A DNA stretch of 64,000 nt from JAJPHF01 sp035293805 (GTDB taxonomy: Bacteria > Chloroflexota > UBA6077 > JAJPHF01). Below, piece by piece: positions 25,431-33,003 of the stretch (position 1 is its first letter; each line of letters opens with the position of its first letter). Below the pieces are notes generated by a model, which saw only the letters and a list, made by a program, of their open reading frames with translations, made no database searches and was not told the origin of the DNA. The position numbers were made by a program, and so were the translations under genes. Location of the stretch: positions 61,255 through 125,254 of the forward strand of contig DATGMD010000067.1 of NCBI GenBank assembly GCA_035293805.1. The letters are read 5' to 3'.

Positions 25431-26906
25431 CTAGCGCCGCACGCGGGCGAAGTCGATGAAGCCGCGCCGCACGTCCGTGTGGACCAGTCGCACGCGGACC
25501 CGCTCGCCCACGTCGAGGCCCGCCGCGCCCTCCACCACCTTGCCCTCGACCGGCGGGTGCAGCGTGCGCACCCAGACGCCCTTGTCCGAGGCGCCCGTCA
25601 CGATCGCATCGTACTCGTCGCCCACGTCCCCCGCTAGCAGGCTGGCGGCTGCCGCCTTGCGCACCTGGCGCTCGACCTTCTGAGCGTCGTCTTCCTTGTC
25701 GGTGCACCGCCGGGCCAGCGCTTCCAGCTCGTCCCGCCCGTAGGGCACCGGGGCGCCCGCGAGCGCCGCCTTCAGCAGCCGCTTCGTGATGAGGTCGGGG
25801 AAGCGGCGGTTCGGCGCCGTGGAGTGCGTGTAGTCGCGCACCGCCAGGCCGAAGTGACCCGCCGCCGGCTGGCCTGGCCACTCGACGACATACTCGCCCG
25901 AGCCGATCAGCTTGATGATCGCCAGCGACAGGTCGGGGAAGCGCAGCGGGTCGGCCGCGCGCCGCCGCACCAGAAACGCCTCCAGCGCCGCCGCGTCGGG
26001 CGCGTCGGGCAGCGTCTCGCCGTAGTCGGCGGCCACCGCCACGATCCGGTCCCAGCGCTCGGGCGCGCGCACCACCCGCCGCACCACCGGAAAGCCCGCC
26101 GCGGCCAGGAAGCGCGCGCTGGCCCCGTTCGCGGCGATCATGAAGTCCTCGATCAGCTCGCGCGAGCGGCTCTTGCGCTCCTCCTCCAGGGCCACCACCT
26201 GGTCGTCGCGCACGACCGCCCGCGCCTGGATCGTCTCCAGCTCCAGCGCGCCGCGCTCGTGGCGCCGCTGGCGCAGCGCCTGCGCTACGCGGTCCTGCAG
26301 CCGGATCTGCTCGGCGACCGGGGCCACCCGTGCCATCGCGGGCGGCATCTCCCCCTCGCCCTCCAGCCAGTCCGCCACGCCCGCGTACGTGAGCTTCGCG
26401 CGGTTCCGCACCCAGGCGCGGTACACCGCGTCGTCCACCACCGCACCGTCGGCCGCCACGGTCAGCTCCAGGACCACGGCCAGCCGGTCCTCGTCCTGGT
26501 TCAGCGAGGTCAGGTCGTAGCACAGGCGCTCGGGCAGCATCGTGAAGATGACGGCGGGCGTGTACACCGAGGTCGTGTTGTGGGCGGCGTGGCGGTCGAT
26601 CGGCGAGTCGCGGGGCACGAGCGCGTCCACGTCGGCGACGGCGATGAAGATGCGCGCGGCGCCGTCCGCGAGCGGCTCGGCGACGGTCAGCTGGTCGAGG
26701 TCACGCGAATCGTCGTTGTCGATCGACGCCCAGGGCCGATCGCGCAGGTCGCGCACGTCCACGCCGGCGGGCCGGGCGGGGCCGGGCAGGGCAGCCGCTT
26801 GCCGCTCCGCGGCCGGGCCGAAGTCGGGCTCGAAGCCGCGCTCGAGCATGGCCGTGCGCGCGATCTCGCGGAGCAGCTGCGCGTCGGCGCGCTCGTGGCC
26901 GCTCAC
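25431..26906 (-). CDS. RNB-domain exoribonuclease (RNase II/R-like)
   Basis: GTG 26906 overlaps the XRE gene's TGA (GTGA), giving 491 aa. The RNB domain shows the catalytic acidic cluster RPWASIDNDDSRDLDQLTVAE, ARIFIAVADVDALVP, HNTTSVYTPAVIFTMLPE and the C-terminal YTHSTAPNRRFPDLITKRLL. A short S1-like region ends the protein (YDAIVTGASDKGVWVRTLHPPVEGKV). N-terminal cold-shock domains usual in RNase R are absent. The enzyme would degrade RNA 3'-5'. Translational coupling to an XRE regulator is unusual for this family. Confidence 0.9.
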   Translation of the reverse strand: MSGHERADAQLLREIARTAMLERGFEPDFGPAAERQAAALPGPARPAGVDVRDLRDRPWASIDNDDSRDLDQLTVAEPLADGAARIFIAVADVDALVPRDSPIDRHAAHNTTSVYTPAVIFTMLPERLCYDLTSLNQDEDRLAVVLELTVAADGAVVDDAVYRAWVRNRAKLTYAGVADWLEGEGEMPPAMARVAPVAEQIRLQDRVAQALRQRRHERGALELETIQARAVVRDDQVVALEEERKSRSRELIEDFMIAANGASARFLAAAGFPVVRRVVRAPERWDRIVAVAADYGETLPDAPDAAALEAFLVRRRAADPLRFPDLSLAIIKLIGSGEYVVEWPGQPAAGHFGLAVRDYTHSTAPNRRFPDLITKRLLKAALAGAPVPYGRDELEALARRCTDKEDDAQKVERQVRKAAAASLLAGDVGDEYDAIVTGASDKGVWVRTLHPPVEGKVVEGAAGLDVGERVRVRLVHTDVRRGFIDFARVRR

Positions 26907-27163
26907 GAGCGCGCGGCCGCTGCGGCCGACGCGGCCGGATCGGCGGACGGCTCCGCCTCGTAGGGGAAGGCGGCGCGCTCGGCCACCAGCGTCAGCAGGC
27001 GCGCCGAGGCGCCGCGCGGCGCGTAGGCGCCCGTCTCCCAGTCGCTGACCGTCTGCTGCCGCACGCCCAGCTCCTCCGACAGCGCGGCCTGCGTCAGCCC
27101 CAGGTGCTGCCGCAGCGCCCGCACCCGTCCCGCGTCCCACCGCGCTCGTCGCCGCTCTGCCAT
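26903..27163 (-). CDS. XRE-family helix-turn-helix regulator
   Basis: An 86-aa protein. It has an HTH_3 domain at about 12-62 (VRALRQHLGLTQAALSEELGVRQQTVSDWETG), then an Ala/Glu-rich tail. ATG 27163 coincides with the predicted transcription start (see the promoter entry), so the mRNA may be leaderless. Its stop overlaps the start of the RNB nuclease (GTGA). The palindrome in its own promoter strongly suggests autoregulation and hence control of the nuclease and possibly DUF2851. Confidence 0.88.
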   Translation of the reverse strand: MAERRRARWDAGRVRALRQHLGLTQAALSEELGVRQQTVSDWETGAYAPRGASARLLTLVAERAAFPYEAEPSADPAASAAAAARS

Positions 27164-27169
27164 GCCCCT

Positions 27170-27198
27170 ATCCTACACGGTTCCGTGTAACCTGACAA
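27170..27198 (-). promoter_or_regulatory. Autoregulatory promoter of the XRE-RNB operon
   Basis: On the minus strand TTGTCA (27198-27193) and TAGGAT (27175-27170) are separated by 17 nt. The spacer is filled by a perfect palindrome TACACGG-TT-CCGTGTA (27174-27189) of the type bound by XRE dimers. The expected start site falls on or next to the ATG at 27163, implying a leaderless transcript. Confidence 0.6.
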
Positions 27199-27229
27199 GC
27201 GGCCGCGCTGCTCCCCATTCCGTGAGTCT

Positions 27230-27270
27230 GCGTTTGCAAGATTCACCCGAAGGGTGAATCTTGCAAACGC
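27230..27270. repeat. Perfect 19-bp inverted repeat with 3-nt loop
   Basis: The arms at 27230-27248 and 27252-27270 are fully complementary around a GAA loop; the inner part reads ATTCACCCGAAGGGTGAAT. A further 5-bp pairing (CCGTG/CACGG) flanks it. It lies between divergent genes and ends 22 nt before a TATACT -10 (27292-27297) for the cysteine hydrolase, covering that promoter's -35 region. It is therefore more likely an operator or cruciform than a terminator. Confidence 0.75.
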
Positions 27271-27369
27271 GAATCCACGGACTTGGGCTGCTATACTCGG
27301 CTCGACAGCCGCGGGGCCGCCGCCGGCGCAGGGCCGGGCGCCACCCGCGCGCACCGAGAGGGGGCTACG

Positions 27370-28008
27370 ATGGCACGCACGCTCGCCGAGAAGGTGGACC
27401 CGCGCCAGGCCGCGCTCGTCGTGGTCGACGTCCAGAACGACTTCTGCCATCCCGACGGCGCCGCCGGCAAGCGCGGCCGCGACCTCAGCCAGATCGCGGG
27501 CATGGCCGAGCACCTCACGCACCTGCTGGGCGAGGCCCGCCGCGTCGGCCTGCCGATCATCTTCATCCGCACCGAGCACGGCCCCTGGACGAACTCCGAG
27601 AGCTGGCTGGGCCGCAACAAGACCGACGCCGAGCAGCGCGTCCCCACCTGCGAGGAGGGCACCTGGGGCTGCGACTTCTACGCCGTGGCGCCGCAGCCCG
27701 GCGAGCGCGTCGTCATCAAGCACCGCTACAGCGCCTTCCGCGGCACCGACCTCGACCTGATCCTGCGGGCACGCGGCATCCGCACGGTGCTGATCTGCGG
27801 CGTGGCGACCAACGTCTGCGTCGAGACGAGCGCCCGCGAAGCCTACATGCATGACTACGAGATCGTGTTCCTGGCCGATTGCAGCGCCGCCTACAGCCGC
27901 GAGGAGCACGAGGCCACGCTCTACAACATGGCCCAGCACTTCGGCGTGGTGGCGCGCGAGGAAGAGGTCACCGCGGCCTGGGCCGCCACCGCCGCGGCAG
28001 TCTCCTAG
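27370..28008 (+). CDS. Isochorismatase-family cysteine hydrolase
   Basis: A 212-aa protein from ATG 27370. The catalytic triad is visible: D20 (LVVVDVQNDF), K117 (VVIKHRYSAF) and C150 (GVATNVCVETSAREA), as in N-carbamoylsarcosine amidase, biuret or nicotinamidase-like hydrolases. Family members cleave C-N bonds in small amides or hydrolyse isochorismate; the substrate here is unknown. The promoter region includes a TATACT hexamer at 27292-27297 and the 19-bp inverted repeat. The stop codon shares CTAG with the stop of the convergent membrane protein. Confidence 0.87.
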   Translation: MARTLAEKVDPRQAALVVVDVQNDFCHPDGAAGKRGRDLSQIAGMAEHLTHLLGEARRVGLPIIFIRTEHGPWTNSESWLGRNKTDAEQRVPTCEEGTWGCDFYAVAPQPGERVVIKHRYSAFRGTDLDLILRARGIRTVLICGVATNVCVETSAREAYMHDYEIVFLADCSAAYSREEHEATLYNMAQHFGVVAREEEVTAAWAATAAAVS

Positions 28009-29903
28009 ACCCCGTTCCCCGTCGCCTGGGCGTGCGGCTCGAGGGCGGCCCAGCGCGGGTCGTCGGCGTGGACGACGACCCGCGGCGGCGGCTCGAACAG
28101 CCGGTCCGGCGGGGGCAGCTCGTCCCAGGCGACGCTGGGCGCCTCCGCGCCGGGGTCGAAGTCCCAGGCCGGCTGGAACGTCGCGTCCTGGAACCACGGT
28201 ACGGCGTAGCCGCCGATCAGCCGCGCGCGCACCCTCGGCCGCTCGCCGGCCGCCAGCAGCGCGGCGTGGCGATGGCAGGCCAGCGGCCGCAGCGGCAGGC
28301 CGCCCAGAGCGACCGCGCCGACCTCGGCCTGCTCAGGCCGCAGGGGCAGGCCGCAGAAGAAGCAGGCCATCGGCTCCTGGGCCGTCAGCCCCGCCAGGAC
28401 GTGCTCGGGCGAAAGCGACGCCAGCGGCTCGCCGGCGGCCCGCGGCCGGCGCTGCCACCAGCGCCCCCGCCCCGGGGCCGCTGGCGCCGCTGACGCGGCC
28501 ACCGGCGGGCGACCAGGCGCGGCGCCCGGCACCACGCCGGCGGCCGCCGTGAGTGACGCGCCCGGCCCGATTGTCGCCGGCGCGCTGCCGGCCGGCGGCG
28601 CCACTGAGGCCTCCGTCGCGGGCGGCAGGTTAGCGGGCGGCGGCGCGGCTGTCGGTGTCGGCGCCAGCCCCGCCACGAGCGGGATGCCGGCCGGGGACTC
28701 CCCGGGCACCGGCGGGGCGGCGGGCACCGGCTGCGCGGCATCCCGCGGCGTCACCTCTCCGGGCGCGATGCTCGCCCGCGCGAGCGGGTCCGGCGGCACA
28801 GGCTCCGCCGGCGGCGCAAGCGCCGGCACCGGCTCGACGGGCGCCACGGCCCGCGCTGCCCCGCCGCTGGCCACCGCCCCGGCCGGCGCGAGCGTGACCG
28901 CCCCTGGGCCACCCAGCAGGCGCAGGGTCTCCGAGAAGGCCCGCTCCGCCAGCGCCAGCTGCGGCGGCGGCGCCCAGGGCCACACCCAGACGTGCCACCA
29001 CGGCAGCGTGCGCAGCGTCGCCAGCGCCCGCTCGCCGATCGCCAGCCGCCGCTGCGCCGTCTCCGCCGTGGCCGGCGCCACGTGGCGGTCGGCGGCCAGC
29101 CGCTCGGCCGCGGCCTGCGCCCCTTCGAGCGCGCCCAGCACCTCACGCCAGCGGCGCGTCGTCGTCCACCAGTACACGCCGAGGCCGGCTACCAGTGCTA
29201 GCATGCCCACGAGCGCGGGCCACGGCGGCCCCGCCGCGCGGCTCGCGGGGGTGGCCGCCGGCATCGGCACGTTGACGGTGATCTGGTCCGGCGGCAGGCG
29301 CGGCTCCGGCGTGACGAGCGCGGCCAGGCTGTCGAGCGCGCCGTCGGCCGTCGTCGCGACGCCCGCGACGATGCCCTGCCCCGTCAGCACCGCCTGCCCG
29401 GCCGCCGCGAACGGCGCTAGCCGATCGGGCGGCAGGCGGTCGCTGCGGGCGTCCAGCGTCTGCGGCGTGGCCACGACCAGCAGCCCGTCGCGCAGGCTCA
29501 TCTGCGCCAGCAGCGCGTCGGCGAAGGCGCCCAGGTCGGCGTAGCCGCCCGGCGTCTGATCCAGCACGGCGATGCGCAGCGTTACGCCGCGCTCGTCGGC
29601 GCGCGTGATCGCGTCCTGAAGCTGCTCCTCGGCGGCGATGGGCACCTGCTGCCGCACCCGCGGCGCAACGTACGTGCCCTCGCGGTCCAGCAGCTGCGCC
29701 AGCTCCGGCAACTGGCCCTGCGGCGGGAAGGCGACCTGCGCCGCGGCGCCGCCCGGCCCCATCCCCGCGACCAGTAGGGCTAGCACCAGCACCAGCGCGC
29801 CTCGCCCCCAGGTGCCCGGCGCTACGCGGCCGCGCGGCCCCGCGCCGGCTCGCGCGCGTCCGCGCCCCGCGAAGCCACCCGGCCAGCGACGGGACTCGAG
29901 CAT
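28005..29903 (-). CDS. Secreted/membrane protein with TPM-like domain and C-terminal Cys motif
   Basis: The start is uncertain; ATG 29903 is used, with other in-frame ATGs at 29948 and 30008. A signal segment (ALVLVLALLVAG) ends in AAAQ. The following ~150 residues (LAQLLDREGTYV...LRIAVLDQTPGGYADLGAFADALLAQ, DGLLVVATPQ) resemble the TPM fold of YgcG-type proteins. A transmembrane helix follows (PWPALVGMLALVAGLGVYWW), then a helical segment, a ~150-residue Ala/Pro-rich linker and a C-terminal domain with CFFCGLPL and ACHRHAAL. The Cys/His set may bind metal. Function is unknown. Confidence 0.65.
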   Translation of the reverse strand: MLESRRWPGGFAGRGRARAGAGPRGRVAPGTWGRGALVLVLALLVAGMGPGGAAAQVAFPPQGQLPELAQLLDREGTYVAPRVRQQVPIAAEEQLQDAITRADERGVTLRIAVLDQTPGGYADLGAFADALLAQMSLRDGLLVVATPQTLDARSDRLPPDRLAPFAAAGQAVLTGQGIVAGVATTADGALDSLAALVTPEPRLPPDQITVNVPMPAATPASRAAGPPWPALVGMLALVAGLGVYWWTTTRRWREVLGALEGAQAAAERLAADRHVAPATAETAQRRLAIGERALATLRTLPWWHVWVWPWAPPPQLALAERAFSETLRLLGGPGAVTLAPAGAVASGGAARAVAPVEPVPALAPPAEPVPPDPLARASIAPGEVTPRDAAQPVPAAPPVPGESPAGIPLVAGLAPTPTAAPPPANLPPATEASVAPPAGSAPATIGPGASLTAAAGVVPGAAPGRPPVAASAAPAAPGRGRWWQRRPRAAGEPLASLSPEHVLAGLTAQEPMACFFCGLPLRPEQAEVGAVALGGLPLRPLACHRHAALLAAGERPRVRARLIGGYAVPWFQDATFQPAWDFDPGAEAPSVAWDELPPPDRLFEPPPRVVVHADDPRWAALEPHAQATGNGV

Positions 29904-30165
29904 GCCTCTCAGGGAGATCACAATGGCGGAGGCAATCGCATCACGCATGGCATCATACTGTCCGTGTTTTATCTGAAATCGCCGTCGTTGACAGGCCAAT
30001 ACGCACATCGTTAACCTTGAGTATCCTCTACCCCACGCATGAGTGGCAAGTTATGGAGCGGGAAAGATTACCGCATCGCGGGCGCTCGGGACTCGCTTGC
30101 GCGGCGGGGACGAATTGCCCATGATAATGCTAGAGCGCGTGCCGGCCCACGCGCGGGGAGGCCGC

Positions 30166-30417
30166 ATGAGCGTTTACCGCGTCAACAAGCTGCTGTTCGA
30201 CCTGCAGATGCAGCCGACGGTGCAGGAAGAGTTCAAGACCAACTTCGCCGCGCTCGCCGACCGCTACCGCCTGACGCCCGAGGAGGCCCGGGCCATCCGC
30301 GAGGTGGATGCTACCGCGCTCTCGCGGATGGGCGTGCAGCCCTACCTGCTGCGCTTCTTTACCGTGGCCCAGGGGGTCAGCAACGCCGACTTGATCGAGC
30401 AGCTCGAGCGGGCCTGA
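30166..30417 (+). CDS. LigA-like alpha subunit of an extradiol dioxygenase
   Basis: ATG 30166 after GGGGAG is preferred, giving 83 aa. The sequence SVYRVNKLLFDLQMQPTVQ is followed by helices FAALADRYRLTPEEARAIREVDATALSRMGVQPYLLRFF. This matches the small helical LigA subunit of protocatechuate 4,5-dioxygenase-type enzymes, which caps the catalytic LigB subunit. It lies 43 nt upstream of the LigB-like gene in the same orientation, as in canonical ligAB operons. A TTGACA at 29988-29993 could serve as the -35 of the operon, with a weak TTAACC -10 (30011-30016). Confidence 0.85.
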   Translation: MSVYRVNKLLFDLQMQPTVQEEFKTNFAALADRYRLTPEEARAIREVDATALSRMGVQPYLLRFFTVAQGVSNADLIEQLERA

Positions 30418-30460
30418 GGCCCGGGCCGCACGGGCGCCGCCCGTGACAGGAGAAGAGAAC

Positions 30461-31303
30461 ATGGCCGAGATCGTCGCTGCTATCGCCTGCGGCCACGCGC
30501 CAGGCATGGGCACGCGCCCCGAGCCCGACCCGGCGGGCCAGAAGGAGCGCGTCTACGCGTTCTACCGCGCCACGCGGGCGCGGCTCGCCGCCACCCATCC
30601 TACCGCGCTCATCGTCATCAGCGATGAGCACATCCAGAACTTCTTTTTCAACAACTGGCCCTCGCTCTGCATCGCCTACCCGGAGGAGATGGAAGGTCCC
30701 ATCGAGCGCTGGATGCCCATCCCGCGAGCGACCGTCCGCGGCTACCCCGAGTTCGGCGAGTTCCTGCTCGCCGAGGCATTGAACAATCGCTTCGACCCGG
30801 CCTCGTCCCAGGAGCTCGAGCCCGACCACGGTATCATGCTGCCGCTGCACCATCTGCGCCCCGAGATGGACCTGCCCGTGACCATCGTGCTGCAGAACTG
30901 CGTGCAGCCGCCGCTCGCGCCGCTCAGCCGCTTCAACGAGTTCGGCCAGTTCCTCGCCAAGGCCATTGCCGCCTGGCCGCGCCCCGACCGCTTCGCCGTC
31001 ATCGGCGTGGGCGGCATCTCCCACTGGATCGGCATCAAGCGCATGGGGGAGATCAACGCCCAGTGGGACCGCTGGTTCCTCGACCAGGTGTGCCAGGGCA
31101 ACATGGACAGCATCCTGAAGCTCACGCCCGCCGACGTCGAGCGCGACGGCGGCAACGGGGGCGAGGAGATCCGCAACTGGATCACCGTCATGGCCGCCGC
31201 CGGCTGCCGCCCCGGCGAGCTGATGGGCTACGAGGACGTGGCCGACTGGGTGTGCGGCGCGGGCGTCGTCTTCTGGGACCTCACCCGCAACGGCGCCCAC
31301 TAG
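30461..31303 (+). CDS. LigB-like class III extradiol ring-cleavage dioxygenase
   Basis: A 280-aa catalytic subunit from ATG 30461, after AGGAGA. Iron-ligand histidines match the LigB pattern: H12 (CGHAPGM) and H57 (SDEHIQNFF), with the later acid-base region EPDHGIMLPLHHL and VIGVGGISHWIG. LigB-type enzymes open catechol-type rings (protocatechuate, gallate, 2-aminophenol or catecholamine derivatives) using Fe(II) and O2. Together with the LigA-like gene it forms a complete dioxygenase. Neighbouring convergent genes encode ABM monooxygenase and RidA proteins, consistent with aromatic or amino-aromatic breakdown; the exact substrate is not readable. Confidence 0.88.
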   Translation: MAEIVAAIACGHAPGMGTRPEPDPAGQKERVYAFYRATRARLAATHPTALIVISDEHIQNFFFNNWPSLCIAYPEEMEGPIERWMPIPRATVRGYPEFGEFLLAEALNNRFDPASSQELEPDHGIMLPLHHLRPEMDLPVTIVLQNCVQPPLAPLSRFNEFGQFLAKAIAAWPRPDRFAVIGVGGISHWIGIKRMGEINAQWDRWFLDQVCQGNMDSILKLTPADVERDGGNGGEEIRNWITVMAAAGCRPGELMGYEDVADWVCGAGVVFWDLTRNGAH

Positions 31304-31429
31304 CCAGCGCTCGTCCCGAGCCAGCGCCCGCGGCCAGCACAACCGCCGACCGCGGGCGCCGCGCGTCGGCTTGCCGCTGCGGGTCTTAGCGCAACTGCGC
31401 ACCCGACGTGCAGCGGCTTCGGTTCCTGG

Positions 31430-31738
31430 TTACCGACGCAGCTCCTCGCCGAGGCGCACGTCGAAGTGCTTGATCCAGTACTCGCCGACGTAGAAGGCCT
31501 GGACGCGCGACAGGAACTGCTGATACGTCTCCCCGCGCTCGTAGGCTTCCAGGTCTTCGCGGCTGTCCCAGAGGGTGAGCGAGATCCCTTCGTTCGGATC
31601 GTCGCTGCCGCGCAGCAGCTCGCGGAAGCGGAGGCCCTTCACTCCGCGACTCGCCGGCACGATCTGTTCGCGGTAGACCCGTTCGTACTCCTCCCAAGTC
31701 CCGGGCTTCACCTTCCCCCAGGCCACACGGGCGAGCAT
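31430..31738 (-). CDS. ABM-domain (antibiotic biosynthesis monooxygenase-like) protein
   Basis: A 102-aa ferredoxin-like fold protein from ATG 31738, after GGAGGTG. It shows WGKVKPGTWEEYERVYRE, GLRFRELLRGSDDPNEGISLTLWDS and EDLEAYERGETYQQFL, typical of the dimeric ABM/YgiN group. Members oxidise small quinol-like compounds or bind them without cofactor. It is the last gene of a minus-strand set with RidA and the 45-aa Cys-rich protein, convergent to the LigAB-like operon. Confidence 0.82.
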   Translation of the reverse strand: MLARVAWGKVKPGTWEEYERVYREQIVPASRGVKGLRFRELLRGSDDPNEGISLTLWDSREDLEAYERGETYQQFLSRVQAFYVGEYWIKHFDVRLGEELRR

Positions 31739-31827
31739 CGTGCACCTCCCTGTCCCACGGTACGGCGTCTCCGTGCTGAGCGAAGCAGAAACCATGCCGG
31801 CCAGTGCTGACCGTTCAGGTGCGAGCG

Positions 31828-32217
31828 CTAAAGGACGGCTATCGCCTCGATCTCGACCAGCAGGCCCGGCGCCGCCAGTGAGGTCACACCCACGGCGGTC
31901 GAAGCCGGCTGCTTGCCCTTGAAGAACTCCGCCTTGATCGCGCTGTACTCCGCCAGCCGGCCCATGTCCACCAGGAACACCCCGAGCTTGACCACGTTGT
32001 CCAGCGAGGCGCCGGCGGCTTCGAGTACGGTCCGCAGGTTCTCGAACGCCAGGCGCACCTGCGCGCCAAAATCGCCCTCGTGCATCACCCGCCCGTCCTC
32101 CGAGATGCTCGTCTGGCCGGACAGGAAGACGACGGTCTGGCAGTTCTCGACCTTCCACGCCTGCGAGAAGCCGCGAGCGTCCTGCCAGGTCCACGGGTTG
32201 ATCTGGGTCTTCTCCAC
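31828..32217 (-). CDS. RidA family protein
   Basis: GTG 32217 with GGAGGT 6 nt upstream gives 129 aa; the longer frame to 32361 overlaps the Cys-rich gene in another phase and is not needed. Conserved RidA/YjgF blocks are present: VVFLSGQTSISEDG, FGAQVRLAFENLRTVLEAAGASLDNVVKLGVFLVDM, and the C-terminal PASTAVGVTSLAAPGLLVEIEAIAVL. The key Arg that binds the carboxylate (normally near R105 of E. coli RidA) appears as Thr/Ala-V-G-V, so this may not be a true imine deaminase. Many such variants belong to catabolic operons, here next to ABM and ring-cleavage genes. Confidence 0.85.
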   Translation of the reverse strand: MEKTQINPWTWQDARGFSQAWKVENCQTVVFLSGQTSISEDGRVMHEGDFGAQVRLAFENLRTVLEAAGASLDNVVKLGVFLVDMGRLAEYSAIKAEFFKGKQPASTAVGVTSLAAPGLLVEIEAIAVL

Positions 32218-32267
32218 GATCGGACCTCCGCCTCGCTGCCGCCCTTGGTGGCGCGGCGCTCGCCCCG

Positions 32268-32405
32268 TCAGACGCAGGTGCAGCCGTTGCCGCTGGCGCA
32301 CCCGTTGCAGCAGTACGTCTCGCCGGCCAGCGTGACGCCGCGGCCATCGTTGCCTCGCCACTGACTTTGCGGCATCCCGCAGGCAGGACAGGTCTGCTCG
32401 GCCAT
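32268..32405 (-). CDS. 45-aa Cys-rich metal-binding (metallothionein-like) protein
   Basis: A short gene found by reading the minus strand: ATG 32405 with GAGGAG about 9 nt upstream, TGA at 32270-32268. Seven cysteines (6, 9, 32, 33, 36, 42, 44) occur in 45 residues: CPACGMP near the start, YCCNGCASGN in the second half, then a CTC pair. The pattern CxxC ... CCxxC ... CxC suggests a small Zn/Cu-binding protein of metallothionein or zinc-finger type. It lies 50 nt upstream of ridA and probably starts the minus-strand operon. Function is inferred from Cys spacing only. Confidence 0.75.
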   Translation of the reverse strand: MAEQTCPACGMPQSQWRGNDGRGVTLAGETYCCNGCASGNGCTCV

Positions 32406-32593
32406 CTCGCCCACTCCTCTCGTGTTACCGTCGATGCCCTGCCCCAAACCGCGCAGTCTCTATGCCACAACCCGGGCGCTCGCACCGTGGCCCGTCGCTT
32501 GCTTATATCCTTGGACAGCAGGACGTCCGCCAGGCAAGTGCCGGCGTCGGTCCGCGCCACCTCGCCGAGTCATTTCGACATAAGGAGATCACG

Positions 32594-32758
32594 ATGGCAG
32601 AGCTATGGGAGCGCGCTTACGAGAAGCAGTTCGGCCACCCCCCGGCCGACGACATGGCCGACTCGGCCGACGACGTCGAGGCCTGGCGCATCAACTGGCA
32701 GAGCGGCTACGACGCCGGCGAGGAGTGGGCCACCAGCATGGTCCAGGGCGACGAATAA
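32594..32758 (+). CDS. Small acidic hypothetical protein
   Basis: A 54-aa protein from ATG 32594, with AAGGAG about 6 nt upstream. It is acidic and Trp-containing (AELWERAYEKQF, DDVEAWRINWQSGYDAGEEW) and likely helical. No family is recognised. It diverges from the Cys-rich/RidA/ABM operon; the 188-nt gap between them contains GCTTATATCC, a possible promoter core. The strong ribosome site and consistent codon use support coding. Confidence 0.65.
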   Translation: MAELWERAYEKQFGHPPADDMADSADDVEAWRINWQSGYDAGEEWATSMVQGDE

Positions 32759-32848
32759 CCGTCCGCGCTCCGTCCCTAGAGGGGCTTGCGCGCCCGGTGA
32801 GCGGCCCGCGTGTCGTAGGGGCGGCTCTCGTGGCCGCCCGCGGCGTGT

Positions 32849-32954
32849 GGCGCGGAATACTGCCAGCGCCACTGCCCCCGTGCCGGAGCCGGAGCCACCG
32901 GGAGGGCCGGCGCCGCGGGGGCTTGGGGCGCGGAATACTGCCAGCGCCACTGCC
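32849..32954. repeat. 28-bp direct repeat, two copies 78 bp apart
   Basis: GGCGCGGAATACTGCCAGCG plus CCACTGCC occurs at 32849-32876 and again, identical, at 32927-32954. Each copy can form a GGCGC/GCGCC stem. Just upstream is a further hairpin (GGCGGC...GCCGCC, near 32820-32837). The region lies between the small acidic gene and the convergent amidohydrolase. Confidence 0.7.
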
Positions 32955-33003
32955 GCCGCCTGCCGACGGCTGGCCGCTCAGCCTTACTGCACACCGCTGT
33001 AGG

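Noticed and set aside
27230..27270. Intrinsic terminator
   Set aside because: It lies between two divergent 5' ends and has no T-tract; operator or cruciform is more consistent.
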